64,000 nt of DNA from Acanthaster planci (taxonomy: Eukaryota > Echinodermata > Asteroidea > Valvatida > Acanthasteridae). Positions 1 through 14,224 of the stretch are shown piece after piece (the first letter of the stretch is position 1; every line of letters starts with the position of its first letter). The position numbers and the translations under genes are program-made. Under the pieces are notes generated by a model. It did no database searches and was not told the origin of the DNA. It saw nothing but the letters and a program-made list of their open reading frames with translations. The stretch is from positions 18,117 through 82,116 of the forward strand of contig NW_019091482.1 in the NCBI RefSeq assembly GCF_001949145.1, written 5' to 3'.

Positions 1-3000
1 TTGGGACAATTTGCAGGATTTTTATGGTGCAATATATGGAGCAAACTGTGGGCGGGAACAGGACCAATAATGTGCAGACAAAGCGGAAATTCCCGAAAGA
101 TAACGATCAGCTCAACGTTCGTTTAGGGATATTTCCCAAACTAAAACGAATGGGGATTTAAAACATTAGTCAATGGAAAGTGAAACATGTGCCCTTTCAG
201 ATGCCACCAAGATGGCAAGATTTGGATAATTTTCAAGTCATTTATGATGCAATATATGCAGCAAATTTTGGGCGGGAATAGGACCAACAATGTGCAGACA
301 AAGCGGAAATTCGTGAAAAATAACGAGTAGCAGACCATTCTTTTAGGGATATTTCCCAAACTAGAACTTACACAGATATGAAACTTATATCAATGGAAAG
401 AGGAACATGTGCCCTCTCAGATGCCACCAAGATGGCAAGATTTGGATAATTTTCAGGTCTTTTATGATGCGATATATGGAGCCAACTTTGGGCGGGAACC
501 TTTTTTCGGGATATTTTGTAAAATAAAACGAATTTCGATATTAAACCTACATCATTGGAAAGAAAAACATGCGCCCTCTCAGATGCCACCAATATTTCCA
601 GATTTGGAGAATTGTTAAGTGTTTTATAATGTGGTATATGGAGCCAACTTTGGGCGGGAACAGGACCAGTAATGTGCAGACAAAGCGTGAATTCCATAAA
701 AATAGCGAGCAGAACATTCTTTTAGGGATATTTCCCAAACTAAAACGAATATCAATATGAAACCTACATCAATGAAAAAAGGAACATGTGCTCTTTCAGA
801 TGCCAACAAGATTGCCAGATTTGAAGAATTGTTAAGTGTTTTATTGTGCGATATATGGAGCCAATTTGTGGGTGGGAACAGGAACAATTATGTGCAGACG
901 AGGCTGAAAGTATATAAAAATAGCGAGCAGCAGAACTTTCTTTCGCGGATATTTCCCAAACTAAAACGAATATCTATATGTCACCTACATCAATGGAAAG
1001 AGTAACATTCCACCTTTCAGATGTCACCCAGATTGCCAGATTTGAGGAATTTTCAAGTCTTTTATGATGCCATATATGGAGCCAACTTTGGGCAAAAACA
1101 GGACCAATAATGTGCCGACGAAGCGGAAATTCCAGAAAAATAGCGAGCAGCTGAACCTTCTTTTAGCAATATTTCCCAAACTAAAACAAATATGGATTTA
1201 AAACATACGTCGATGGAAAGAGAAACGTGCCTTTTCAGATGCCACCAAGATGGCCAGATTTGTACAATTTTCAAGACTTTTATGATGTGATATATGGAGC
1301 TAACTTTGGGCGGGAACAGGACGAATAATGTGCAGACAAAGCAGAAATTCCTGAAAAATAACGAGTTGCAAAACATTCTTTTAGGGATATTTCTCAAAAT
1401 AAAACGAATATGGATTTAAAACATACATCAAGGGAAAGAGGAACATGTGCCCTTCGGTCGCCACCACGATGGCAAGATTTGGACAATTTTCAGGTCTTTC
1501 ATGATGCGATATATGGAGCCAACTTTGGGCAAAAAACGACCAATAATGTGCAGACGATGCGGGAATTCCATAAAAATAGCAAGCAGCAGAGCCTTCTTTT
1601 AGCAATATTTCCCAAACTAAAACAAATATGGATTTAAAACATATGTCAATGGCAGGAGAAACATATACCCTTTCACATGCCACCAAGTTTGCCAGATTTG
1701 GACAATTTTCAGGACTGTTATAATGTGATATATGGGGCTAAATTTGGGTGGGAACAGGACCAATAATGTGCCGACAAAGCGGAAATTCCAGAAAAATAGC
1801 GAGCAGCAGAACCTTCTTTTAGCAATATTTCCCAAACTAAAACCAATATGGATTTAAAACGTATGTCAATGGAAGGAGAAACATATACCCTTTCATACGC
1901 CACCAAGATGGCCAGATTTGGACAATTTTCAGGATTTTTATAATGTGATATATGGAGCTAAATTTGGGCGGGAACAGGACCAATAATGTGCAGACGATAC
2001 AGGAATTTCATAAAAATTGCGAGCAGCAGAACATTCTTTCGGGGATATTTTGGAAACTAAAACGAATATTGATATGAAACCTGCATCAATGGAAAGAAGA
2101 ACATGTGCAGTGTCGGATGCCATCAATATTGCAAGATTTGAAGAATTGTTAAGTGTTTTATGGTGCAACATATGGAGCCAACTTTGCCCGAGAACAGGAC
2201 CAATAATGTGCAGACAAAGCGGAAATCCCTGAAAAATAACAAGCAGCAAAACATTCTTTAGCGATATTTCCCAAACTAAAACAAATATGGATTTGATATG
2301 AATCATACGTCAATGGAAAGAGGAACATGTGCCCTTTCAGATGCCACCAGGATGGCAAGATTTGGACAATTATCAGGTCTTTTATGATGCGATATATGGA
2401 GCCAACTTGGGCGGGAATAGGACCAATAATGTGCAGACAAAGCGAATTCCAGAAAAAAACCGAGCAGCAGAACCTTCTTTTAAAGATATTTACCAAACTA
2501 AAACGAATATGGATATGAAACCTACATCAATGGAAAGGGGAACATGTGCTCTTTTAGATGCCACCAAGATTGCCAGATTTGAATAATTTTCAGGTCTTTT
2601 ATGATTCTATATATGGAGCAGACTTTTTTCCAGGAGTAGAATAAATACTGTGGAGACGAAGGGGGAATTAAAGAAAAAATAGCGAGCAGCAGAACCTTTT
2701 TTTGCCGATACTTTCCAAACTAAAACGAATATGGATATGAAAGTCAAATCAATGTAAAGAGGAAAATTCCACCTTTCAAATGCCACCAGGAGTGCCAGAT
2801 TTGAGGAATTTGTCAGGTCTTTTATGATGCAATGTATATAGCCAACTTTGGGCGGGAACAGGACCAATAATGTGCAGACGAAGCCGGATTTCCAGAAAAA
2901 TAGCGAGCTGCAGAACCTCATTTCGCGGATATTTCACAAACTAAAACGAATATGGATATGAAACTTACATCAATGAAAAGAGAAATATGTGCCCTTTTAG

Positions 3001-5215
3001 ATGCCACCCAGTTTGCCAGAGTTGAACAATTTTCAGGTCTTTTATGATTCGATATATGGAGCAGACTTTTTTTCCGGGAGCAGGATCATTAATGTGGAGA
3101 CGAAGCGGGAATTCCAGAAAAATTGCGAGCTGCAGAACCTTATTTTAGGGATATTTGTTCATATGGGGTATGAAACATACATCAATGGAAAGAGGAACAT
3201 GTGCCCTTTGAGATACCACCAAGATTGCCAGATTTGAAGAATTGTCAGGTATTTTATGATGAGATATATGGAGCCAACTTTGGGCGGGAGCAGGAGCCAT
3301 ACTGTGCAGACAAAGCGGGAATTCCAGAAAAATAGCGAGCAGCAGAACCTTCTTTTAGACATATTTCCCAAACTAAAACGAATATGGAAAGAACAGCATG
3401 TGCCCTTCCAGATGCCACCAAGATTGCCAGATCTGAAGAATTTTGAGGTCTTTTAACATGCAATATACCGAGGCATCGTTCCTCGGGAACAGGACCTGTA
3501 AAGTGCAGAAAAACGGAATAATTGCACAGTAGGAATTTGTACGACCAGAACTTCTGTCTTCTTTCGCGGATATTTTCCTAACTACAACGAATATGAATAA
3601 GAAACTTACATCAATGGAAAAAGGAACATACGACCTTTCAGATGCCATCAAGATTGCCAGATTTTAACGATTTTCCTGTCTTTTATGATGCGATATATGG
3701 AGCCATCTTTGCACGGGAACACCACTTGTAATGCGCAGAGGAATCGGGAGTTCCGGGAATTGGCGAGCAGAAAGACCAAACCTTCTGCCTTCGTCTTTGG
3801 AGAATATTTTCCTTACTAAAACAAATAAGGATATGCAACTTACATCAATATACAGAGGGACATTCTCCCTTTCAGATCCCTCCAAGGTTGCCAGCTTTGG
3901 TAAATTTTCAGGTCTTTTATGATGCAATATATGAAGCCATCTTTGCGCGGAAACAGGACCAATAATGTGTAGACGCAGCAGGAATTCCTCAAAAATAGTC
4001 GGCTTTCAGACAAAATCTTCAGCCTTCTTTCCCGGATATTTTCCCTACTAAAGCAACTATGGATATGAAACTTAGATCAACGGCTGCACAGATCGATTCA
4101 GTTTCAGATGCCACCAGGATGGTCAGATGTGGACAATTTTCAGTTCTGTTATGATCCAATATACTGAACCATCTTTGCATGGGAACAGGACATGTAATGT
4201 ATAGATAGGATTGCAAAAAAATAACAAGTGTGAGGATCAGAACGTCTGCCTTTTTCCACGGACGTTTTCCTCATTAAAACAAATATGGCAATGAAACTTA
4301 CATCAGTGGGTACAAGATACTGTGGCCTTTCAGATGCAACCAGAATTACTAGACCTTTTATGCTCTAATATATTGAGCCACCTTCCATTGGAAGAGGACT
4401 GGTTACGTGTGGGCACACTAATAGCAATCGGTAGGACAAAAACGTTTACTCCCTTTGGCGGATATTTACCTGACCAAAGCAAATGTGGGTAATTATGACA
4501 CAGCAATGGAGAGAGGAACATGTGCCCTTGCAACCAGCATTGCCAGATTTGGACCATTTCCAGACATTTTATGATTGAATATGTTGAGCAATTTGTGCGG
4601 GGAAGGGGAAACTTAAAATGTGCACGGAAATAAAAGACAAAGGCCCAAAACTCTTCACTTCTTCATTAGATAATTCCCTAACTACATTAAATACGGATGT
4701 GGAATTTAAATCAGTGCAGACAGGAAAGTGTGATCTTTCCGATGATACCTTGACTGCTAGATTTGGACTGTTTTCAGACTGCTTATTCGAGGATATCAGC
4801 AACCGACATTGCAAGGAAGTGGGCCAGCTAGATGTGAACAAAGGCAGAATTGCAAGGAAATACGAACCAGCAGGCCAAGAAATCTTCACTTCCTTAGTCA
4901 ATATTTCCCCCACTACAGTAAATATCGATATGAAAATTATATCAAAAACGGGAACATTCCGAAGATAACCTAATTGCCAGAATTTGACCATTTTCAATCT
5001 TTTTAGGCGGAGATGTAGGCAGCTGACTATAAAAAGACGAAGCAGTAGGCCAACAACTCAACATATTTAGTCGATATTTCCGTAGGGGGCCTAACTGTAT
5101 GGAATGAAACGAACATCAGTAGATACAGGAACTGGTGAACTTTTAGATGATGCAGGATTGCCAGATTTGGACACTTTTTAGGCTGTTTATCCGCGGATAC
5201 AGACAGCCATCTGTA
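1..5215 (+). repeat. Satellite-like tandem array, unit about 220 bp, block 1
   Basis: About 23 head-to-tail copies of a unit of roughly 218-225 bp. Recurring landmarks in each unit are 'gatgccaccaagat', 'gatatatggagccaactt', 'aatgtgcagac' and 'ctaaaacgaatatgg'. The last landmark recurs near 141, 361, 522, 740, 961, 1181, 1399, 1616, 1839, 2058, 2275, 2499, 2719, 2941, 3371, 3590, 3815, 4048 and 4275. Copies are well conserved to about 3.4 kb and become increasingly diverged towards 5.2 kb, where only fragments such as 'ttgccagatttgg' remain. The array continues off the left edge. Many short open frames here are products of the repeat, not genes. The same family recurs at 17505-20050 in the same orientation. 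Confidence 0.93.
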
Positions 5216-8200
5216 CGCTTGAATGTCACCTTTCCAATGACACCCTGATCATGTGCTGAAGGTCACGGTTGAACGAGTAACAATACATTGTTGACTAGCA
5301 TGTGGAATTTTCATGCACAACTGTATAGGGACCAGAGCCAAAGGGAGAATTGAAAAACACAATACGAATTAGAGGGAGTATATTGCTTTTTTGGATGTTT
5401 GTCCACTGACAATAATTTCTGACCTTAAACCCATTTTGAAGGTGACGTGAACATGTACACTATCCGAAGACATCACTATTGGTGGTGGAATTTTGGCATT
5501 TCCCACCACAACCACTTCATCAGTGAAATATTCTTCATATATACCTACAACCTGCTCCATAGAGGGTTATGTTCCCTTGTTTCGCAGACTAAAAAGTTAT
5601 CCACCTTTTTGAGATACGTTTTTAATTAGGCCTCCGTCACGTGGCTAAAATGGAAGGAACTGATTCAGTACCAGAAGATTTCGGAAAATTTCCAAAAATA
5701 TAGAGACCTTTGATTTGGCGCAACTGGGATAATATTTACAGGTGTCTGCACAGGTTTTCCGGACAAGTTTCTGCAAATTTTGCTCACTTCCGTTAAACAC
5801 GTGTTGACATTCGCAGATGCTACAGGTCGGGTTCTTTTTGGGGATTGTTCTTATTCCCTATTCTGATATTCCTGGAAAATCGTTTTGTGCACATTTTTTT
5901 TACCTTTCCCGTTAATTTTTTCCATCTTTCCACTTCGTTAGTGGGCATTCGATACTACACTATCACCATTCGCCAGTTTAATATTTGCTGCCTTTGTTCA
6001 ATAGGTGTAGTCGAATTAAAAATCATCAACCCCGAGCTGGAGCATAAAAGGGCACATTTTCCTCGTAACATAGGCTCTTTCGGTAGTGCCTTTACGTCGC
6101 TGGTTTAATACGAGAAACTATATGAGATGCACGCGCTGCGTGCGCGTCGCTACCAACAAAACGAACACTCCAGACCAGCATGGCTCTTTTCAACCAATAA
6201 GGGGTGCTTCTGCTCAAGGCAAATATGATCTTAATATACTCGTAATTTTCTTTTGCGTTTTAAGTGTTCAGTTTAGGAGAACTGGAGAAATTAATGCCGT
6301 CTGTATTTCTTTATAAGTCGTTACCGTGTAATATTTTTGTTCCATATTCAATGTTTTCATGATTTTATCCTTAATTTTTTCACGCCTATTTCTTGGGTTA
6401 AATCAGAAAATTTTTGTTTTGCTCTTAGCTGTGTGTGCTGATGCTGTGCACATTGGGTTTCATATCTGCTAACTCGACCATTTCAAAATACATATATATC
6501 AGTACATGTACAGAATTTTAAAGTAAAAGTTCAAGGAAATAAATTCAGGGTTAACGTTAAAGGAGGGAGTTCCATATGCGGACAACATTACGTTCCTGTG
6601 TTCAATTCCATGAGACTTGTTTGAAAACAAAGAAGGTTTTCTAAGTAAATGCTTCGGAATTTTTTCACCTAAATTTCACTTTTTAGGACATGGTATCACT
6701 TTGTGATGACTGTTATAACATATCAAGGGAAAAGTACGGTTGTCTATATATGGAACTCTTTCCACGTTAAAGCATGAATAGTATATAAAATATGAAAACA
6801 AAGTTCTCGGCGTGATTGCCATAGACAGCGTTAGTAAGCTTTTCCCGAATTACTATGCTTTCCTGTAAGAGCCCGGCCGCCACAAGTTTCTTACAAAATA
6901 CAACAAAAACTGTCTCAAGATCTACTGTTCAATCTTTTTCTTGGGAAAATTAGATTTTACATTGGATAAAAAAGCACTTGTCACTGGAACAAATGTAAAT
7001 TCCACTGAAAGAGAAACGAAATGGCGTATTGACTACTCTTATGCCTGATTAACGACTTTCTAGCCCTTTGACGAATATGATTCAACGAAACAACTTTTGG
7101 AATTTGAATGAACCAATTTTGCTGAAAGAATTTTCAGTAATGAAATCAAATACTTGCTTTTAAATTTCGTGTAAAGGAAAATTCTTTTTTTAAAACGAAT
7201 TTGGATTGGCCCTGTATTAAAATGGAGGACGTTTTGCTGAAATTGGCGGGGATATTTTCATATTACGGAGGCCAGTAATTATTCTCAACCGTGACCAATT
7301 AGATTTCACAAAGCAAATACATGTCCAGAAAAGTTCAATTAACGAGGAAAAACAAGTCGCTTACTCTGAAAACACTTCAAATTTCTCAAACCAGTCTCAC
7401 ATGGTTTGTGCACGTGTGTGTGTGTGTGTCAAGTTGCGTCTCTATATAGAACTCTTTCCACATTGGCACTTAAAACCTATATTAAACATCTCTAGAAATT
7501 ATATCCTAGCCAATTCTCTAAGATACTAAACTGAGCCGATCGATCCTTTTATGATTTGGGACACTTACCCGCGTGAAGCCTCGAAAGTTCCAGTCAAGGG
7601 AGTCTTCAAACGGTGCTGGGTCAATCATTTCTGTAGAACCGTGACTGCGCCGCCTTGCAAGTCAAGGGAAGCTCAGCCTAATGCCTTACGGCTATTCCAG
7701 GTCCTTCTTTGCTCGGATTTTAACGGTTACTCATCGCACTTTGAGGACGAAGTAACTGTTTTCTCTCTTATTAGGTTTTCTCCGCACTGTATTCTCCACA
7801 TCATGGCGGAAAAATCCTTAGACGAAAATACTCTGAACACCAGTGACTGCAGTTTGGGTCCATTGGGGTCCTTTCACTTAGTGAGGCCACACAATCATAA
7901 AGATCAAACAGTAGTGGTCGGACGAATGTTGGGTCTATAGCAAGGGCTGTCACGACAGAGGGAACCATCTTACTTCTTCAATGTTGTGATACGCAGACTG
8001 GTAGTTGGATACGCATTCACCACCAGTCTCTACTCGTCTATGTTGCTCTGCTCCCTGTATGCTGCTGAACTAGAAAGCGTCTGCTCTGGATGGGCATGAC
8101 TCGAAGTGCCAGGCAACCAGTGTCTTTTTGGATATTGCTCCGTTTATCCATATATCCTCACACACTGAACAATGTCTCTCCAAAGAGAATTTTGTACCGA

Positions 8201-10337
8201 TAGTTGGGTCCAAAGGCCAATCAAAGAATGAGCTTTGCACTTTCACACATAGGCGTTACTGACTGTTCACTTATGCCGTGTGTACTTGCTCCAGGTTTGA
8301 AGACGGTGTAGGAAAACTGCATACAATGCAGTGCCACGCCCTACACTGAGATGCCACAATGGAACACTTGCATTCCTTTGGCAGAAAAAGGGAACAATAA
8401 AAGATACGAAAAATTTCACTTATTTGTACGGCCGTCGACGCTTGGGGCCCACGTGAAAGAATTCTGATCACTGATAAGAAAACCTACGTTCCAATCTTTG
8501 TGCGTATTGGGCCATTGTGGTTGACCGTAGCTGTAAGGTCATTTTTCAGCTGCATGTTTCGTTTGGTATTAAAGTCGTAGAGCAAGTATTGAGTAGCCTA
8601 AACGCGAAAGCTGAGATGTACGTGGCGAGTGTTGGGAGGATTCAAAGTTGTAGGCGTGACTGTCAATTGACTTGACAAAGTGAAACTGTGGTCTGACCTG
8701 GTCTCACTCATCCGACGTGTTCGGATCTCCGGAAGAAACCGCCGGACAACGCATGTGCACGTTGCTGCAACATGTTCAGTTATGCAATTAAATTGATCTC
8801 TCCAGTTATGCACACGCACGCAGTGAGCTGTTCTGCGGCTGAACTTATTGGAAGTTATTTTAAGGGGTCTACTGGGCGTTAATTTCGTATCCTCATAGTG
8901 GAGTATACGCATTGGGTATACCGAGGTGAAACGTCACAACTAAGAACTGGTTAGGTTGTAATTCTTCAGAGATTTTCTCAGGTAATTTTAAATGGGTAAG
9001 AAGTAACGTTGTTCTCAGACCGTCAAGGCGATTAAAGAGAAACCACCGAACCAATTCTTAGTTATGACCGCCGAAACACGTCCCTGTTGGGTGCCGTGAT
9101 TTGCCTCATGCACGCGCGCGTCGAGCACGTCAAGAAAGCACGTGTGAGTGCGATGCCACGGCAGTTGACGGCATGCTCGATTGATCCTTTCAGGGTTACA
9201 TAGATGGATAGGAAATATGCATATTCCTGCCAAATATATCAAATTTCGGGGTCGGTGCGCCGGAATGCTGGGTCAATATACTAAAATACCTTTTTGGTGT
9301 TTAGTATATAAAATATAACATATAAATTAATATAAATAATAAAATATATAAAAAAATGTTATTCTGTGGTCGTTTGAATCAACTGTCATATTTTGCATTT
9401 TCTTTGAAGAATCTCTATTGACTGCACAAAGTAAAGGATTTTTGTTCTGTTCTGCACTTCATTGTGCCTTAAAAATTTACTGCAAATGGGAAAGGCCCTG
9501 TATTATTTATCCAATATCATAGTTCCCTATTTTGTCGACAAATGAGTTGACGTATGTCGCCTTCCAGTAGGCTTTCGACGCTCACGTCCACAAAATAGAC
9601 ATATAGTCGCACAAAATGTCATATAACGTAGAAAGAAAAGAGCACTAAGGACTTAAGGGGGGAAAGAAATTGAACCCTAGAGTAAATCCGTGCGTGTGCC
9701 TATTATAGGCTAATCTGTATTGTACGACTAATGCTCTTATTTTCTCGACATGCTAATTATAGCAATCAGTTATATTGTCACAGACTGTTGAATAACGTTT
9801 TATCTGGGGATGGTGCTGCGCATGACATGGTGCAGCGAATGTCAACATTCAAACAACACACTAAGATTCCGAATTTCATCTGACAACGCAAAAGTCTAGC
9901 ATCCCGTAAACCAAACGTCCCCCAAAACACTCACGGCAAACATGTGTACATGTTCAAAAGTGCATTAGCAAAAGCAGTCGAGGTCTGACGCCACATGCAA
10001 ATATCTGTCGCCCAAAATACACTTCACAAATGTTATTTACCACATATCCCTTGAAGCTTGATGAAAGAAATTGTCATTCTTATTTGAATTTGCATTATAT
10101 TTAGTGTTTAATTTAGTGTACAGAAGTCAAGGCTGTGAAAACTGACCTCAAATCGTATTGTCTTGCCTCAAGTCTTGTTGGTACTGTTTGACCTGACACT
10201 TCAGACATGCAGGACTTGGGTTTATGGTTATACCACGTTTCGAAATGGATAGTCGGTCAGAAGCGAGGAGACTACTTTAAGCACCAAATCAACACACAAA
10301 GAAAGACTACACGACGAACCGCATGCACGCCCCGTGG
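5216..10337. other. Non-coding stretch without recognised gene
   Basis: No frame with recognisable protein similarity was seen. It holds one copy of an 83-bp dispersed repeat (6140-6222, listed separately), a short GT run near 7411-7430, a shared 'atggaactctttccac'-like phrase near 6749 and 7447, and a strongly AT-rich patch at 9299-9360. An open frame at 7551-7940 (129 codons, plus strand) resembles nothing I know and lacks repeat or domain structure; I treat it as chance. Confidence 0.6.
6140..6222 (+). repeat. Dispersed repeat copy 1 (about 83 bp)
   Basis: This segment, containing 'atggctcttttcaaccaat' and 'ggtgcttctgct', matches 33372-33455 over roughly 83 bp with scattered differences and the same orientation. 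No coding capacity. It is probably a fragment of an interspersed element; the family is not identified. Confidence 0.75.
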
Positions 10338-10869
10338 NNNNNNNNNNNNNNNNNNNNNNNNNNNNNNNNNNNNNNNNNNNNNNNNNNNNNNNNNNNNNNN
10401 NNNNNNNNNNNNNNNNNNNNNNNNNNNNNNNNNNNNNNNNNNNNNNNNNNNNNNNNNNNNNNNNNNNNNNNNNNNNNNNNNNNNNNNNNNNNNNNNNNNN
10501 NNNNNNNNNNNNNNNNNNNNNNNNNNNNNNNNNNNNNNNNNNNNNNNNNNNNNNNNNNNNNNNNNNNNNNNNNNNNNNNNNNNNNNNNNNNNNNNNNNNN
10601 NNNNNNNNNNNNNNNNNNNNNNNNNNNNNNNNNNNNNNNNNNNNNNNNNNNNNNNNNNNNNNNNNNNNNNNNNNNNNNNNNNNNNNNNNNNNNNNNNNNN
10701 NNNNNNNNNNNNNNNNNNNNNNNNNNNNNNNNNNNNNNNNNNNNNNNNNNNNNNNNNNNNNNNNNNNNNNNNNNNNNNNNNNNNNNNNNNNNNNNNNNNN
10801 NNNNNNNNNNNNNNNNNNNNNNNNNNNNNNNNNNNNNNNNNNNNNNNNNNNNNNNNNNNNNNNNNNNNN
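10338..10869. other. Assembly gap (532 Ns)
   Basis: A continuous run of N from 10338 to 10869. Any open frame crossing it is meaningless. Confidence 1.
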
Positions 10870-13800
10870 CAGCATGCCATTTTGCCCATGTATGGTTAAT
10901 TTCTGGAGGGCGTGCGGTTCGATGTGAAGTCTTTCTTCGTGCGTTGGTTCGGTGCTAAAAATAGTCTTCTGCAGCTTCGCTGCGTGCGCCTTGATCAAAG
11001 GCTAGTTTGGAGAGGGTTTATTCAATTCTTGAAACTGGTAGACTTGTCTGCACCAGATGGGTTTTTACTTCAGCCTTTAGAAAATCTAGATTTTCACTGA
11101 AGCCTTGCATGCTTCTCTGCATTTTGTTCATCCTGGCAAGAACACTTTTTCCTCCCTGCTCGCCTAGAAGTCCAAGGCCGAACGTCCAGTTATAATAAAA
11201 GGAACTATGTGACGTTCCAAAATATACAGCTTTGGTGGTAAGCTCTCGTCTGCAAACTCCTTCCAAAGGTAGTCAACATAATTGTCGATGCAGCAGTATG
11301 CCAAAAACTACCAAAATGAGAAATATTAGAAACAAATACTTATCATGAAAATATTGTTGAAAACGTGTTGATGAACAGGGGACCAAGGGATGGGTATTCA
11401 TTTCAGAAAGGGCCCTACCATGCTCACGTATCTCTTTTAGAGAAAGCATGCCCATGGAATTCTCCACCTTGTAGGCCATGTGAGGACTGTCCTTTCTTTT
11501 GTTTTCCACCATACGTACCACTGATCCAAGCGTATACTGAAAACGACACAGTAGTTGTGAATATCGCAATATCTTTCATATATTCCATATAATATTAAAG
11601 GTTGACTTCACAACTCAGAAAAGGAACTGACTTCACATCTATGTAGAATCTTGCTGACATTCAAGAGAGAATGGCATTGGCTTCTATCTCACAAATCATG
11701 CACGTCCGCAACAATTTCATCCCTTGGGATTTTCAGCCACGTGATTTTGACGTTCAACGTTTTCCAGAAACTGCACGCGCCTCTAAGGAAGTGGTACACT
11801 TTCTGAAATGCCTTTGCTTGTCATGTTACGTCACGTGAAAACCTGTATTGATCTTTTTTCCAGCGTTGTACCTCAGTTACCTTAGCAACCGCCATTAGAC
11901 CGACGACATCCTGAAACAAATTGCAGTGCGTAAGCAAACGAATAGCGTTTCCTTTACACAGTCCCCTGAAGTCATCTACTCGTCATTGAGGAAGGACTAC
12001 TTTAAGCCAGGGCGAATAGAGGAAATTTTCCTCAAAGCCGTGTAGCTGTTTGCTGCCGGTGTGCATAACCATGAACGCCGTTACCGTTTCTTTCTTTTTC
12101 ATTGATGGTTCAGCAATGATTGGTATATTGTATTCACTGTTTTTTCTTTTTTCAGTACGTATATTTGTTGAGAAAGTATTTGTATTCTTTTTGTTTTCCG
12201 TGCACATTCAAAGCATTTTCATTTAAAGTACGTAATTGTTTGCTCTATTTCGTACAGTGGAATCGAATTTACGAATTTGAATGGTTTGGTTTCACTGGTG
12301 AGTTTTCAATGTCGCCTCTTTGACGCCTAACCATATCATTCAGAAAACTAATTCGTCTTTTGCCAAAAACTTTAAAGACAAGTTTGTCTAATTTCGTCCA
12401 ACTTCATTTTGACGTAGATTGCATGTCATAATGGTCACAGATGACTTTCCACTGTGTCTCTTTTTTAGTTGTCATTGTATTTGGTATCTTTTTTGATTTA
12501 TATTCTTGAAAAACAATTGAGACTCGTCCAAGTTGCTCATGAAACTGAAGGAAAACAAATGTCATTATACATATTCGACCCGTTGCTATATTTTCCCTCG
12601 ATCTTTACATCAGTTTCAAAACTTGAAGAATTTTACCTATGGGTGTCTTATTATTTGCAACTTTATTGTTAATATCACTATTGGAATTATTTTGGTAAAA
12701 TTGGAATAGGCATGTTAAAGAATTTTAACCCCGGAAACATTTAGTTTAACCATATTTAGATAGATTTCTTGCATTTTTTAGATAAAAACGGGCGGTTATT
12801 TTAAAAATACCTAAAAGTCTCATTTCATAATATAAATAGCCAGTTTTAAAAATTAAAGAGAATCAAGCTCAAGGAATACAACAAATGAAATACGCAACAT
12901 CGCTTCGAAAGTAGTATTAATCGGTTATTATTATTCATTAATTCTGAAGGCACACCTTACAACTTGCACTTGCAGCCTCTTTTTCATTTATACATTCTTC
13001 AAAATTAGATGTAGGTTAATTCATTTACTAAATCCTGAAAACGTCTATGAAAAAAAGAGAAAGTTTTCTCTTTATTCCCGAGGACTATTTCATTGTGCAA
13101 TTTTCGTATACTGTCTTTTTTTCCAAAACAGTGTTACTATTTGGAAGTTTATGATATATCAACCAAACATTAGCAATTTTAGAGCATTCTTTTACAATGT
13201 GTTCAACAAATGTACCAAATGATATCACACTGTCTGGACCCCATCCGTATCACGTTCAATACAATTAGCTCTACAAACATTATCCAAGGGTACGACAGCC
13301 TCGACTGCCACACAATTTCGGCCCTCCTGCAAGCTTGCAAGCATTCCTGTCCCTGAATGTAAACAGGATAAAAACATTCTTTCTATTAATTGCTGTTGCT
13401 AGCTTCATTTGGGCGAAACAAGCAATATCAATCAAAATAAGTATGACACTACTTAGATGTCACTGATGAAGGTGTTTTTGTACTTATGAGCAGTTTGTTA
13501 CTTATTTAATTGTTACAGCAATTTTCTGTACATTTGTTTAAATCAATCATTTGTTTGCATTTTTTACATTAGGTTTTGAATAATTTTTAATGGATCTTCC
13601 CCATTGTTATTTTATACATGTGGAATCTTAAAAATTAATTAAATTCCCAATCCTGGAGCTTCATTCTGAAATCTCAATGTTTTCTTAAATAAATAAATGC
13701 CTAGTGCTGCTCTCTGGGGTTTTCCTGTGAAGTACTTTTGAAGGAGCCAAATATTCTTTTCAGTTTGGGTTGCCTGACACACAATTTTCAAAATATTTAG

Positions 13801-14142
13801 GGTTAAGGTTGCGGGTACCCCCACCCCAAACACCCCCCTCCATATACACTGTTGCCTGGATGGGTACCTGGACATCTTATTTTTCAACATAGAAGCATAA
13901 AAATACAATGTACAGTGCCCATTTTAATTGTGTTACCAGCCCCTTATTCCCTTTGCCAGCGTCTCATTTCCTGAGAAGTGTATTTTATGCTAAGATGTGC
14001 TATGAATTATGCATTTTGTCTCATTCGAAAAATGTACATCGAATTCCCTAAAAATCATATCAGAACTGAGGCCCCTCCCCCAACTTTTGCTAGGTATACG
14101 TGTGACTTTCGGAAGACAGAGGGCGCCCTTCATCTTGTCTAA
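10870..14142. other. Non-coding stretch without recognised gene
   Basis: AT-rich DNA with short random open frames on both strands (for example a 98-codon minus frame at 11273-11569) that show no domain, signal peptide or composition typical of a gene. No repeats of note were detected by eye. Confidence 0.55.
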
Positions 14143-14224
14143 TTGACATGTTATTAAAAGTCAATGAGCAAAGTTTCTGTGAAACAAAAAGGTCCAAAGA
14201 AAATCTTCCTTTTTCATCTCATAG
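14143..14224 (+). repeat. Upstream copy of 82-bp direct repeat (LTR-associated)
   Basis: 82 bp containing 'tcaatgagcaaagtttctgt' recur at 15177-15258 with only about three differences. The downstream copy lies just before the primer-binding site of the Ty3-like element, so this copy is either near the start of a roughly 1.1-kb LTR with an internal duplication, or a remnant of a second insertion. The preceding 'tgtc' at about 14137 could be an LTR 5' end (TG), matching the 'aca' end at 15275, but no 3' LTR is present to test it. Confidence 0.8.

Noticed and set aside
141-3927. Dozens of 60-120 codon frames in the satellite
   Set aside because: They recur with the repeat period on both strands and are broken by indels; treated as repeat by-products, with the frame periodicity noted as a finding.
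7551-7940. 129-codon plus frame
   Set aside because: No similarity recognised and no splice or promoter context; likely chance.
10207-10998. Long open frames on both strands across the gap
   Set aside because: They consist almost entirely of undetermined residues from the N run.
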